Below, piece after piece: positions 1-10,599 of a stretch of 64,000 nucleotides of DNA. Each line of letters starts with the position of its first letter. The first letter of the stretch is position 1. This DNA comes from Calliopum simillimum (Eukaryota; Arthropoda; Insecta; Diptera; Lauxaniidae), in the NCBI GenBank assembly GCA_951812925.1, contig OX638369.1:23837329-23901328 (forward strand), written 5' to 3'. The notes beneath the pieces are model-generated. The model saw only the letters and a program-made list of their open reading frames with translations, ran no database searches and was not told the origin of the DNA. A program made the translations under genes and the position numbers.

Positions 1-600
1 CATTGCACCAGCAACAACAAATGCCACTGGTGCTATCAGAAGCACCATACCTTGCTCCATGATAGGTCAGAAATATTCATTAACCATCTCGAAGAGAAGC
101 TATTTGATGCTTCGACTGTGCACCTAAAAATGACTGCCAATGTGCTCTTAGTGGGAACTAGAGAGGACCACAGCCTAAGGGCCCTGATTAATCCAAGCCA
201 GGCCTCGTCGCTTATCTGCAGGAGCAAGGCTGAGCAATTGAAAATTCCGCTGTTTGACACACCACGTGATGCAGTGCCAACTTGCCATCTGGAGATAAGG
301 TCCTCCATTAATCCTTTAAAAGGGTTTACGGCCTGTTTTTTGGCAGTGCCACAGCCTCTTGGAAAGTTTCCGCCCGTCAGAGCGAACAAGTCAAAAATAG
401 AGTACTTCTACCCAGGACTAGTCATGGCAGATCGCCACTTTTACATGCCACTAGACGTGGATATTGTGCTCGGTGAGCAATTGTACACTAAAATCATCGA
501 GCGAGCAACCAAAGCTGCGAACGGCGTCCCTACGGCCCAATCCACAATATTCGGTTGGTCATTCATCGGAGTCTGCCCACGAGCAGTCAAACAATCCTGA
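1..600 (+). pseudogene. BEL/Pao retrotransposon gag-pol fragment (zinc knuckle and aspartic protease), 5' truncated by the window
   Basis: The reading frame is open from base 1 to the TGA at 598-600. It starts with a Cys/His cluster (C-x(5)-C-x2-C-x4-HH) typical of the BEL/Pao gag-pol junction and continues into a Pao-type retropepsin domain of about 170 residues. Family landmarks are the conserved strand before the catalytic loop, a 'PLDVDIVLGEQLY' stretch and an 'AQSTIFGWSFIG' end. The catalytic loop, normally D-S/T-G, reads N-P-S (in ALINPSQASS), so the aspartate is lost and the protease should be inactive. No reverse transcriptase, RNase H or integrase follows; the sequence turns A/T-rich after 600. 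It is a dead fragment lying in an intron of the turtle gene. Confidence 0.82.
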
Positions 601-1134
601 AATTTGTATGACATTTAAAAACAAATCTAAGAATTTATAGTTTTTTTCCTATTTTTCAAAAAAAAACTAGAACTTGAATTTTATTTTGTCTCTTCATTTA
701 TCAAAAAGTTTTTTAAAATTCGTATTCTCGCATTTATCAAACACTTAAAATTACTATTACTTCTTTTTTTATCATTAGTCATACAAAATATTAAAACTTG
801 TATTTTTATTTTTTTTTTTCCGAAAGACACAAATCTCTTTTCTGATGTCAAAAACAATTTATTTTTCTTGAGCATTACCTACTTTACCAAAACAAAAAAA
901 AAAAACATTATCGAACATGAATTACTACCTTTATTTATGTAAAAAAAAAAAAAAAAATTTTCTGAAAACAAAAAAATCTTTTTCATATTCACTTTTGTAA
1001 ACATAAAAAAAAAAAAACAAAAAAAAATGTCTTCTAACTACAAAAAGAATTGATAATAAAATCTATCATGAAATTAAAATGTATCTAAATATTTTAAGAT
1101 TTTAAGCATTCGAATTAGAGTCACTATGATTCTC
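601..1134. other. A/T-rich intronic spacer between BEL fragment and LTR
   Basis: Low-complexity A/T sequence with many A and T runs. No coding similarity, RNA gene or repeat structure was recognised. It may be eroded internal sequence of the BEL element. Confidence 0.4.
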
Positions 1135-1677
1135 TGTTGCAGATGCTGCAAGGCGGGCAGTATGTTTACGTGGAAACGTAAACTATGAAATAGGCCCCAA
1201 CTACTTTTCTAAAGTTTTAGAAATATTGCCCAAGTTGATTTTTATACGACGGCAACCCTACCCACTCGCACGGCGAATTCATATTCTAATCTAAAATATG
1301 TATTGACTTCTATATGTGCGGTGTTGCCGTCTCACTCACTCTGCTGTGTTCTGGCTGAAAATGTCATTCGTACATGACGTGAAAAAAAAAACCCTTCACT
1401 GATTTTTCTAACCTGCTGCAGAACAGCGCGTTTTTTGTGAGTTCGTAAAAAAAAGTAAATTATTCTAACTTAAACCTATCGGTGCTTATGAATCTAACTT
1501 AAAACTATATTCGCTTATGAGTTAACTTAAAAATAAAGTAAAATAAAAGCTTAGACAACCTAAAAAGAAAAGTGTTTATTTTTTGTAACCTGAAAACCCC
1601 AAGGGTGCAAGGGATCATCACTTGCGCGAAGCAAGAACCCAGCGAAGCCGTGTTGAGTGGAGCACCCCAGTGCTACA
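1135..1677 (+). mobile_element. Putative BEL/Pao long terminal repeat (543 bp)
   Basis: The block begins TGTTGCAGATGCTGC and ends GTGCTACA, the TGT...ACA termini usual for LTRs. It is less A/T-rich than its surroundings, has AATAAA-like signals near 1531-1545, and is followed at 1722-1737 by TTGGTCCCCGACCAGA, which looks like the leader/primer-site region after a 5' LTR. It lies about 0.5 kb downstream of the BEL protease fragment in the same orientation. No second LTR copy is visible in the window, so boundaries rest on the termini alone. Solo LTR, 3' LTR of the fragment upstream, or 5' LTR of a deleted second copy are all possible. Confidence 0.5.
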
Positions 1678-2066
1678 GGTAACCTGTGTGGTTTTAAGTA
1701 TTATATTTAAACATATAAATTTGGTCCCCGACCAGACACTTTTCTTCAATGTCAAAGCCACGCCTTCTGTTACAACATAACTTTTCCATACCTTTTACCC
1801 ATGTTGTGATATATCACAAGCTTAGAGCTTCTGCTTTCATTCAAAAACACGGTTTTCTTTTTGATTTTATCATATAAAAGTTTTCACGAAGATATTTCGT
1901 TAATGATTTTAGCATAATATTTAGCGAAAATTTGTATTAATCAAAAAATTTGCATCAAATAATATTTTCTTACATATTTACTAATTTTTTAAATTTGTTT
2001 TCACTTTTCTCACGTTATCTCTCTCTCTCTCTTTTTCTTTTTTTCTTTTCAATTTCTTATTCACAG

Positions 2067-2308
2067 GTGATTCAATTATTCTAAATTGCCAAGCGGATGG
2101 CACTCCAACACCCGAAATCTTATGGTACAAAGATGCTAATCCCGTTGAGCCCTCGCCTACTGTTGGCATTTTTAATGATGGCACCGAGTTACGAATCTCT
2201 ACCATCAGGCACGAGGACATCGGGGAGTACACTTGCATTGCACGCAATGGTGAGGGACAAGTCTCCCATACGGCCCGTGTTATAATAGCGGGCGGCGCTG
2301 TAATCATG
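2067..2308 (+). CDS. tutl: turtle exon encoding most of Ig domain 2
   Basis: Turtle is a single-pass membrane protein of the Ig superfamily (IGSF9 group), with five Ig and two fibronectin III domains, acting in neurite tiling, axon guidance and behaviour in Drosophila. This exon opens after a pyrimidine-rich tract and CACAG, in phase 1, and ends at ATG|GTAAAA in phase 0, giving 80 codons. It encodes an I-set Ig fold: first Cys at residue 8 of the exon, core Trp at 20, and DIGEYTC with the second Cys at 57. It ends in the strand G sequence ARVIIAGG. The first half of strand A and Ig1 are in upstream exons outside the window. Reading continues in frame into 35140 or into the optional exon at 22505. 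The gene name rests on overall domain order and remembered similarity, not a search; borderless, a related Ig/FN3 protein, is the main alternative. Confidence 0.87.
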
Positions 2309-4160
2309 GTAAAAAAAAAATTCAGAATTATTTTCACTGAAAAAAATAAAAATAAAAATTACAATCTAACAAACCCTTAAATCAAAGAAAAAATCCAAAC
2401 AAAATTTACAGTAACCAAAGTATATGAATCCTTTTTTTGCAAAAATGAAAATGTAGATTTTCATAGCAACAATTAAATATTGAGCATAGATTTGTCATTG
2501 TAATTGATTTGTTGTGTCATTATTGATACATTTTAGATATTTTTAAAATTTAAAAATTATAAATTTTCAGTTTTCATTAAACCTTTCAGTTTGTACTGTG
2601 TTTTATAACATATTTTTTTCATTTTGGATTTTTGCCGAGTTTTTCTTGATTTCTTCTAAGTCGATGTATAATCCTCACGGAAATCTTTTTCTCCAAATTT
2701 TTTGCTACCATTCGTTTTATTTTCCTTTCATATCGAAATTTACGATACTGGTTTTAGACTTTTTCAATGTATTCGGACTTTTTTCTTTTTTAAATAAGTA
2801 TTAATATTCGTCTATTCTAACGTTAAGTAAAATCAAAGTCGTTGCAAAGGAATGCATTTGATGGCAACTATTTCTTTGTATCCTATGTTTTTCCTAGGAG
2901 TAACAGTGCAAACAAGTCTTTTAATTTCGGCACTTTGTTTGATGTTGTCAAATTTGCTTATTGTATCAATTTTTCGAAGTTATTTTTGGACTATACCCGA
3001 TGTTTATCGTCCCATTTGATGATTTTGATATCACATGATGCGTTTCAATTTATTCTCTAACTCTCTCTAATAATTTTTTTTAAAATGCCCGACTATTTGT
3101 CGTCAAAACTTGAACTCAAATACTTACCGCAACTAACAATTTTCTCTGAAAAAACAATCGATAAGATTTCTTAGCGTGTCCCCAATTTTCGTGACTAAGC
3201 CAATAGTAACCATTTATTGGATAAAACTGTATCTCAGTCTATAGTGTTTTTTAGCAACCATCCTCAGGAAAATCTGTAAATTTTTGAGCGATTGTAATTA
3301 ATATGTCGCTATTCTCAAAATCTCAAGAAATCTTGCTGAATGCCTTCTTTTTGTTCAAAAGTAGATATTTAAGATTTTACTGAATAAATATTGAGCACGA
3401 ATGGAACCAAACTGCACAATGCCACTTATTGGCTCTACATTATGTAACACTGTGCATCATTTTTGAGGTCATCGAATCCACACAGCTTTTTGAGTTCTGT
3501 TCCCGAAAGTATTTTATAGTATGACACTAGCAAAACCCAGATATGGTCAATTTGTTGAACACCTCCTTTTTTGGTTTATATCTCAAGCGGTTTAAGACTT
3601 ATAGCCACGGTAACTTTGAAAAAGCAGTTTTGAACTCAGTTTATAAAGAACAACAAAATTTGAGCCAACCTAGAAAATATCCAGATAGGGTTTCGTTAGT
3701 AACAACATGTTCTTTCAGAAACAGCATTTGAAAAGTTGTTCAGATTTTTTGTGCTACACCTCTTTTCAGCTTTTCTCGGTTTTTTAACTTTTTGGGTTCT
3801 TTTTTTTTTCTTTCCTTTTTTTTTTTTTTTTGAAATTGGTGTGATTTGTAACATTAATCTCACAACAGCGATGAAATTTATAGTTAGCTTGGAATGATTC
3901 TAGTAAGGAGAAAGGATGTACAAATGATCTTTTTATATTGCAGTGCGATCCAAGGCCTTTAAGGTTTAATATTAACTTGTATCACCAGTGGCCAAAATTT
4001 GGCCTTTTATACGTACTTAAAGATAGATACATTTTTTCCGAGTACCGTTTGGTAAAAAAGACAGCCAGAACATTGAGTATTAGTAGTAAACTTTTCTGGA
4101 TGCAGCCGGCTCAGTGTATCTCCAAACCGAATAACGTAAAAATTGGTGAGGTGCTTTGTG
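2309..4160. other. turtle intron, no recognised element
   Basis: This is the first part of a 20-33 kb intron. It is A/T-rich with short frames open only by chance. I see no transposon ends, tandem repeat or RNA gene here. Confidence 0.5.
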
Positions 4161-4780
4161 CCGAAAAATATCGAAAAACTTTCCAAATATCGGTAGGAGT
4201 CAAAAAGTATCGAAAAACATGTAAAATGTCGCTAAAAATCTAAAAGTATCGAAAAACATCCAAAATATCGGTTAAATTGCAAAAGTATCCAAAATATCGG
4301 TCGAAGTCCAAAAGTATCGCGAAACATCCAAAATATCGGCAAAAGCGCAAAAGTATCGAGAAACATCCAAAATATCGGTAAAAGCGCAAAAGTATCGAGA
4401 AACATTCAGAATATCGGTAAAAAAGCAAAAGTATCGAGAAACATCCAAAATATCGATAAAAGTCCAAAAGTATCGAAAACATCCAAAATATCGAAAAGAG
4501 CCCAAAAGTATCGAAAAATATCCAAAATATCGGTAGAAGCGCAACAGCATCGAGAAACATTCAAAATATCGGTAAAAGTCCAAAAGTATCGGTGCAGAAC
4601 GTTCTTTGCAAGGAAGAGAAAAACAACAGCAACAAAATTTCTCTCACTCCACTGTCTCACTCACTTTCTTAACAACTAAGCATAACACTGTGGGTGCTGT
4701 TGTTGCTGTAATTATATGGGAAACTTTGAACCTGTTTTTAAATGCCTTAATAACAACTTATAAGGATAATTTTTGGTTTT
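4161..4780 (-). repeat. 39-bp minisatellite element, copy 1
   Basis: From 4161 to 4595 a unit of about 39 bp (core CATCCAAAATATCGGTAAAA followed by AAAAGTATCGA) is repeated roughly eleven times, with one short 29-bp unit. It is followed by about 180 bp of single-copy flank (4596-4776: CTC-rich, then GTGGGTGCTGTTGTTGCTG and TAATTATATGGGAAACTTTG). The same flank and array occur in reverse complement at 42670-43580, so array plus flank form one dispersed element. Open frames across the array are a by-product of the 39-bp (13-codon) period and are not genes. Confidence 0.85.
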
Positions 4781-6555
4781 GTGCATTCTATACCACAACA
4801 CATTGCATATAAAAAATATCGAAAATCAGTTAAATGGTTAGCTCGTAAAACGGGGGCAAAAAGACTTCATGTATTTATATATAGATAATGCCTAGTCAAA
4901 ATATTATAACAAACTAAACTTAATCTTGTCAGCAATACATAAGATTTCCAAAGAAGTTGTTTTGATATCGACCTTAATTTTTTACATACTTTAAATGACA
5001 CAATAAATTCAGTACACTACATTCTAAGCTCAATATAAAGTTGCATAATGGTTTATACAAAGAAAAAAAAATACATAAAAAATTCTTGTTATTGTCGCCC
5101 CCTATTAATTAACCAAAAAAAAAATTTATACCCCACCAAAAAAAAAAAAAAAACAATCATAATTTTCCATATCATAAAAATTGATTTCATGAAAATTAAT
5201 AAAGCGATCATATTAAAATTAAACAACATAAAGAACCATTTCCATTTTCCATAACAAGCACTACACATATATAATTTACTTTAAAAACTAAATTAACAAA
5301 ATTTAAATTAAAGTTTTTTGTTTATTTTAAACTTTTTATCAGCTCAAAAAACATAAACCTATCATGATAGCGTGAATATCAAACATTTTTGTAGAAATAA
5401 TTAAATATTTTAGGCAAAATTTTTGCACGAAATTAATGACAGCTGTTTATTCTGTTGCCTTTCAACGCATTTAACATTTTAATAAACAGCTCATTAGAAC
5501 GAATTTTTTTTGTTTATTTTTAAATTAATTTATAAGTACTTAACTCCTTTTTTATCATTATTTTTAGATTTTACTTGCAACTAACTATAAAATTAATTTT
5601 AGCTCATTTAATTGAAGCACAACGCAATTAAGTTGAAATGGCGCCATAAATTATGCTTCTTATTTCACTTTACTGCTGCTGCCACTCCCGCTGCTGCTGT
5701 TGCTGCTGCGCCATTACAAAATTGTTGTGACTTGAAGACGATAACTAAACTGTTACTCAAGTTGTAGGTACATTTTGTAGGTGTCGTAGCAGCGGGCATG
5801 TACTCTATATATGGTGGTAATAGCGTTGCTTTTGTTTAATTTATGCACATGTTTAAGTCACTCAATAAAAATAAAATATAACCGGAGGAGCTTCTCCTGC
5901 AGGTGCCAAAGGGGTATAGTACTTACTTGTACATTTTGTTTAAAGTCTACGCAGCGGTGGGCCATCTCATTACTATCACCGTCGTTAATGTGCAAAAATA
6001 AGTGTTAATTTAAAAATGTATTGCAAAATTTAAATTCTTGGGAATTCGCAAAATTCCTTTTAAGTGGCAATAATTTATTATAATAGCAACTTCTTGTTGA
6101 GAAATATTTAAGCTTGTGTAATTTCGAAATAAAACAATACAAAATGGAGGAGGCAGTATTTGGCTGGCACAATTTTGTTAGTATTTTCAGTGCAATATAA
6201 TACAATTTAATGTTATTCATACGACTTGTTGGACTGAGCAAATTGTAGTTTTACCAAAATCGCGCAGCCTCGATACAGTTAAGATCCTCAGCGCTTTTGA
6301 CAATTTGTTTGTTTTTATGCGTTCTACAGTAAAGACATATACGGAGTAGTGGCTGCAATTAATAAGAACAATATTTTCATATTCAGAAATCTTATTTTGA
6401 ATAAATAAACACCGTAGATAGCAAAAAAGACTCCTTTGTTGAAAGCGTGATGATCAAAAATATTAGACTTCAATTATTTTATATATTTTAATACTTCATC
6501 TTCATTATGAAATATTACTCATACGTAGTGTTATTCCAATAAATCTCCTATTTTA
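4781..6555. other. turtle intron, no gene
   Basis: A/T-rich intron with CTG/CTGTTG short runs near 5680-5715. One antisense copy of the dispersed core motif (ATTACTCATACGTA) lies at 6514-6526. No coding or RNA gene was recognised. Confidence 0.45.
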
Positions 6556-6559
6556 CTCC

Positions 6560-7315
6560 ACAGTTAGGTCTCAATCCAATTCTCCCTTTTTTCATGACTA
6601 TACATTTTACGCTTCAGTGAACTAAAAGGTCTTTCGGGAAGAACATATTCTATTGAATGCATCACAGATGCAATTTCGTTTGTATTCATTTGATTCAGTA
6701 CACGATATGTTAAGTCATATGCCTAATTCTTGGTCAAAGGGAGTGGCTTCAGCTGACTTAGATTAGAAGAATATTCGTCTGTACTTTGGATTATAATAAG
6801 AAAATCACTACGACTCTCTAGTTCTAACATAGCTATAACTAACCTTTTTTTAATTTGAACTAGAATTTCTATGAGCCAGTCTTTGGATGAGTCTTTTTTC
6901 TTAGTTTTGAATAAGTGCTTTGGCTGCGTTGTCCTTGTACATAGTTTTCTTGCGAGAGGTTTTAATTTCTCAGCTAAGTGAGTTTATGCGTCTTTACGCT
7001 GAACGTTTATTTCCGCAGCATACTGTACAGTTTTTGTACACTTTGACGCTCATCCAGGGACTTGTGATCCATTGCATAAAATCAAGTAAAGTCTCATCTA
7101 CCTCTTAAAAAGAAGATTTGAAATTTTGCAATTTTTCTACTATTAAATTTCGAAGATTTTGTGCTGTTGAAGCTTCTATAATTTATGCAAACTATGCATT
7201 AAGATGCCATTGAATTGATCGGAATTGATATTGGCACTTCTTTGGACTTGCACATCAAAAAGTCTTATTATTTTTTCAGAATCTTTTGATTTTCTTACTG
7301 CATTAGAAATAAATG
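6560..7315 (-). pseudogene. Coding relic of unknown origin
   Basis: The minus strand carries protein-like stretches broken by stops and frame changes. Examples are 'KKDSSKDWLIEILVQIKKR' near 6905-6850, 'AYDLTYRVLNQMNTNEIASV' near 6725-6665, 'YVLPERPFSSLKRK' just below that, and 'VQRSANINSDQFNGILMHSL' near 7250-7185. The composition is that of a real protein rather than random A/T translation. I do not recognise the family. A DNA-transposon protein or a retroposed host gene are both possible. It sits just upstream of the palindromic element at 7854. Confidence 0.35.
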
Positions 7316-7845
7316 TCACTCATACAACATGTTGCACTAGGTGAACTGCGCTTTTTTAGTCAAATAACTCAGCTTCGATTCAATCAGAGGATTAAGTGCT
7401 CTGCTAACTTTGTTCATATTTAAATGTTTTAAAGTAAAATCATAAAGAGATATGTGGCTGCCAATCATAAAAAAATATTTTTTTGGATTAAAAATTTCTT
7501 TTTTTATACTAATATATCCTACAGACAGCAAAAATGCCAGATTATTGAATTTGAAAGCGTTATTAACCCAATTGTTTATGAGCCAATGGAAAACCAAAAG
7601 TAAACACGTAAATAATGGCACCCTTTCTGTTGAACCGATATAAAATCAGAATTGAAAAAGATTTTTAATGGAATATAACACGAGTTGAGTCTTTAATTAA
7701 TGTAAAACAAAAAATCCTACTTTCATTAAAGTAAAAATTATTGCAAACATGTTTTTCTATTTATTTTAAACAAAAAGATGATGTCACCATAGGAGGTTTT
7801 TAATTTTTTCTTGCCAGAGTTGCTGCATGTTTTCGCATAAGATGT

Positions 7846-8488
7846 ACTTACATTAGGGTGTCCCTTATTTGGGAAAGGTCAAAATTTTATGTCGCGCTCC
7901 CCCAGAATCGAAAGACTTTGAGAAAAAAATGAGATCCCCCAAAGGACAGGTTTTTTTAAACGAATTAACCTGTGCCACGAAGACATTCAAATTTATATGA
8001 AAATTAACATAGATTTTATATACTTCTTGTTTTAACTTGCTGGGAATCGCGTTGCCTGAAATATTTTTCGCCATCAAATGTGTATCTTATTGTTTTTCGG
8101 GTCGCTGAACACGATACAAGTGTCAGAGCTGTCAAAACTCACAAAACTTCAAAATTAAAGAGTTTTCACAGCTCTGTAGCCGTTGACAGCTGTCAAAATT
8201 TAATTTTGACACTTGTGTATCGTGTTCAGCGACCCGAAAAACAATAAGATACACATTTGATGGCGAAAAATATTTCAGGCAACGCGATTCCCAGCAAGTT
8301 AAAACAAGAAGTATATAAAATCTATGTTAATTTTCATATAAATTTGAATGTCTTCGTGGCACAGGTTAATTCGTTTAAAAAAATCTGTCCTTTGGGGGAT
8401 CTCATTTTTTTCTCAAAGTCTTTCGATTTTGGGGGAGCGCGACATAAAGTTTTGACTTTTCCAAAATAAGGGACACCCTAACTTACAT
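7846..8488. mobile_element. 627-bp palindromic (foldback) MITE with 8-bp target duplication
   Basis: The element runs from 7854 (TAGGGTGTCCCTTATTT) to 8480 (AAATAAGGGACACCCTA) and is flanked on both sides by the exact 8-bp duplication ACTTACAT (7846-7853 and 8481-8488). The two arms are near-perfect inverted copies of roughly 270-300 bp each around a short centre near 8130-8190 (TGACAGCTGTCA-type sequence). Each arm carries the same 70-codon open frame starting ATGATGGCG, with only a few differences, which is a consequence of the palindrome. An 8-bp duplication points to the hAT (or P) superfamily; no transposase is encoded. The intact target duplication and close arm identity suggest a fairly recent insertion. 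Confidence 0.9.
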
Positions 8489-8931
8489 GCTTCATGTAAC
8501 CACATACGGCACATTGCACTTTGGAATTAATTATCTAAGTAGCTGAGTGGTTTGTGCAAAAACCCTTTTCCATATTCAACGCATCGCAACCATTAGATTC
8601 ATCTTAGAATAAAATATGTTCTCCACCTTAATCTGAAGAAATGTATCAACTTAGTAACCACCTTACATTTTTAAGTTCTCTTCTTTGGAATCACCATATG
8701 TTGCAATAGTGTGTTTTCCGTTTCAAGTTATCCGAAGATGCGGGAATTCTGGGCATTTACTTTCTTGTGTTCAGCTTTCAGTTCTTCATCGGTATAGGCA
8801 AAATTTCCCTTGGAAAATTAAAAAGAATTCATTAAAAGTCCTACCTGACTAAAATTCTGCATAATTGGAGTAACTGTACGTTTAAGCGCCTGATGTTTTT
8901 ACAATACTTCCAAATATCTTTTAACATGCGA

Positions 8932-9068
8932 AAGGAGAAATGCCACTGGAACCATATTACCTTCAGAAATTGAGTGTCATTCCTCCTTTTGCATGTAAAA
9001 AGATAATTGGGAGAAATGGCAGTGAAACCATATTACCTTCAAAAATTGGGTGCCATTTCTCCTTTTCG
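8932..9068. repeat. Two tandem short hairpin units
   Basis: Two similar units of about 65 bp (8932-8996 and 9008-9066) share ACCATATTACCTTCA and AAATTG. Each begins GGAGAAATG(C/G)CA and ends in a complementary sequence; in the second, GGAGAAATGGCA pairs with TGCCATTTCTCC over 12 bases. A weaker relative (GGAGTGCCATAT ... GTGCCATATCTCC) lies at 9358-9395. This could be a small inverted-repeat family; a microRNA-like hairpin is possible but the loop is long. Confidence 0.5.
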
Positions 9069-9399
9069 GTATACATGGAATAAAAATGCCACGAAATAAA
9101 TAAACATCTTTACTCGCGCTAATATTTATTATTTATTCGAAAACGAAATCACATTCAATGCTGTTTATTTCGATATAAGCACCATATAACTTTATCAAGT
9201 CAGCAGTTTACATTCTCATTTTTTTTTTAAGTCCCGCAGAAAAGTAATTATAGCGAGTACTGCTAAACGAAATATTTATCACGAAGTCTCTTGCACAACC
9301 TAAATAAATTTTGACCATATTTGAATGTTACGAAAGCTTCAAGTATTGAAATTGAAAGGAGTGCCATATGACCAGTGAGTGCCATATCTCCCGGTTTAT

Positions 9400-10116
9400 T
9401 TGTTAAAATATATATTTTACAATATTTGATAAAATTGATCAACAAGTTTGTATTCATATTACTCAAAGCCATCGATTCAAAACCGTTTCACACAAATTCA
9501 TTTTCAAAGGTTAACATATGATACATAAATTTTCTAGTAAATTATCCCAATGGATGATACCATTTATGTTAAAGACAAAGACGAAAAAACTTTATGCTTC
9601 AAACCCTTACACAACTACAATATACATCATATATGAGTAAGTGGGTACATTTTATTTAAGACATAACTTTCCCAAAAGTCTTACAACTCATGTAGTTAAG
9701 TAGTTTAAAAATTTTCTATGCGTCAATTTTTATTTTTTTTTATCCTTTCCTTTTATGCATTTTCTGCACGCAACACAAATTTTAACAAAATTTTCACTTC
9801 ATCCAGCAAAAAAACAGAAAAAAAAATAAAACAAAAATCTCTAATGGCATGTAGGCGCTAGCGAATGTGGCAACCTCACCGATACACTCACTCGCATTCG
9901 CTGCTCGCTTATATGTATATGTTTATTTCGCTAACGACAACATATACATAAACATTTTCACAACTGTTGTGTGCATTAAATAAAATTTATAACTTTAGTC
10001 CCGCGTCGCATGTTTTAGTTTCGTAGTAAATTTTACTACAGTTTTTTCTGTTTTTAGGTCTTTTTTTTCTCATGCTCCGAAATTATAAATTACAACAACA
10101 ACATGTGCTTTAAACG

Positions 10117-10147
<31 letters not shown>

Positions 10148-10590
10148 GTTACCCTCTTAACGATACACTGGTACCATGTCAATTTAAAGTAAGAAATATA
10201 CAATTTTCCCTCTTAAGGGGGCGACGGGTCGTGGTATGGGTGAGTGTCACTCTTTGCTCTTATCAGAGGATTGATGTGTGTGTGGATGTGTTGTTATGCT
10301 ATAAAAGTTTATCCTTTGCTATAGCGTTATGTTGCGTTGCGTTGTCGCTTTTGTTTTGCATTAATTTTTTGTGAAAAACTTTAACAAGTCACAGTTTTTT
10401 CGCATTTTTTGTCTTAAATCTTTTAGTTGACACAAGACGCTATTAACCCATTTTATAAAAATTTTAAATATCCTTTATATGACATGCAAAGAAACTCAAT
10501 TTTTATGTATGGCTTTCTTTGGACTGTCATTTCTTCTAGTCTTATAAACACGCCTTATTGAACTGGAAATTGTAAAAAAATTTAGTAATT
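9400..10590. other. turtle intron, no recognised gene
   Basis: A/T-rich intron with a long T run near 10121-10148 and a region near 9850-9915 rich in GCGAATG / CATTCGC inverted words. Nothing here resembles a gene. Confidence 0.45.
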
Positions 10591-10599
10591 ATTCTTATA

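Noticed and set aside
1718..1740. TTGGTCCCCGACCAGAC as a tRNA gene fragment
   Set aside because: No cloverleaf arms can be built around it; it is better explained as the leader/primer-site region after the LTR.
4240..4660. Overlapping minus-strand frames with repeated RYFWTFTDILDV-type peptides, also at 42827-43564
   Set aside because: The 39-bp repeat is a multiple of three, so any stop-free unit gives a periodic peptide. Two or three frames are open at once, which argues against coding.
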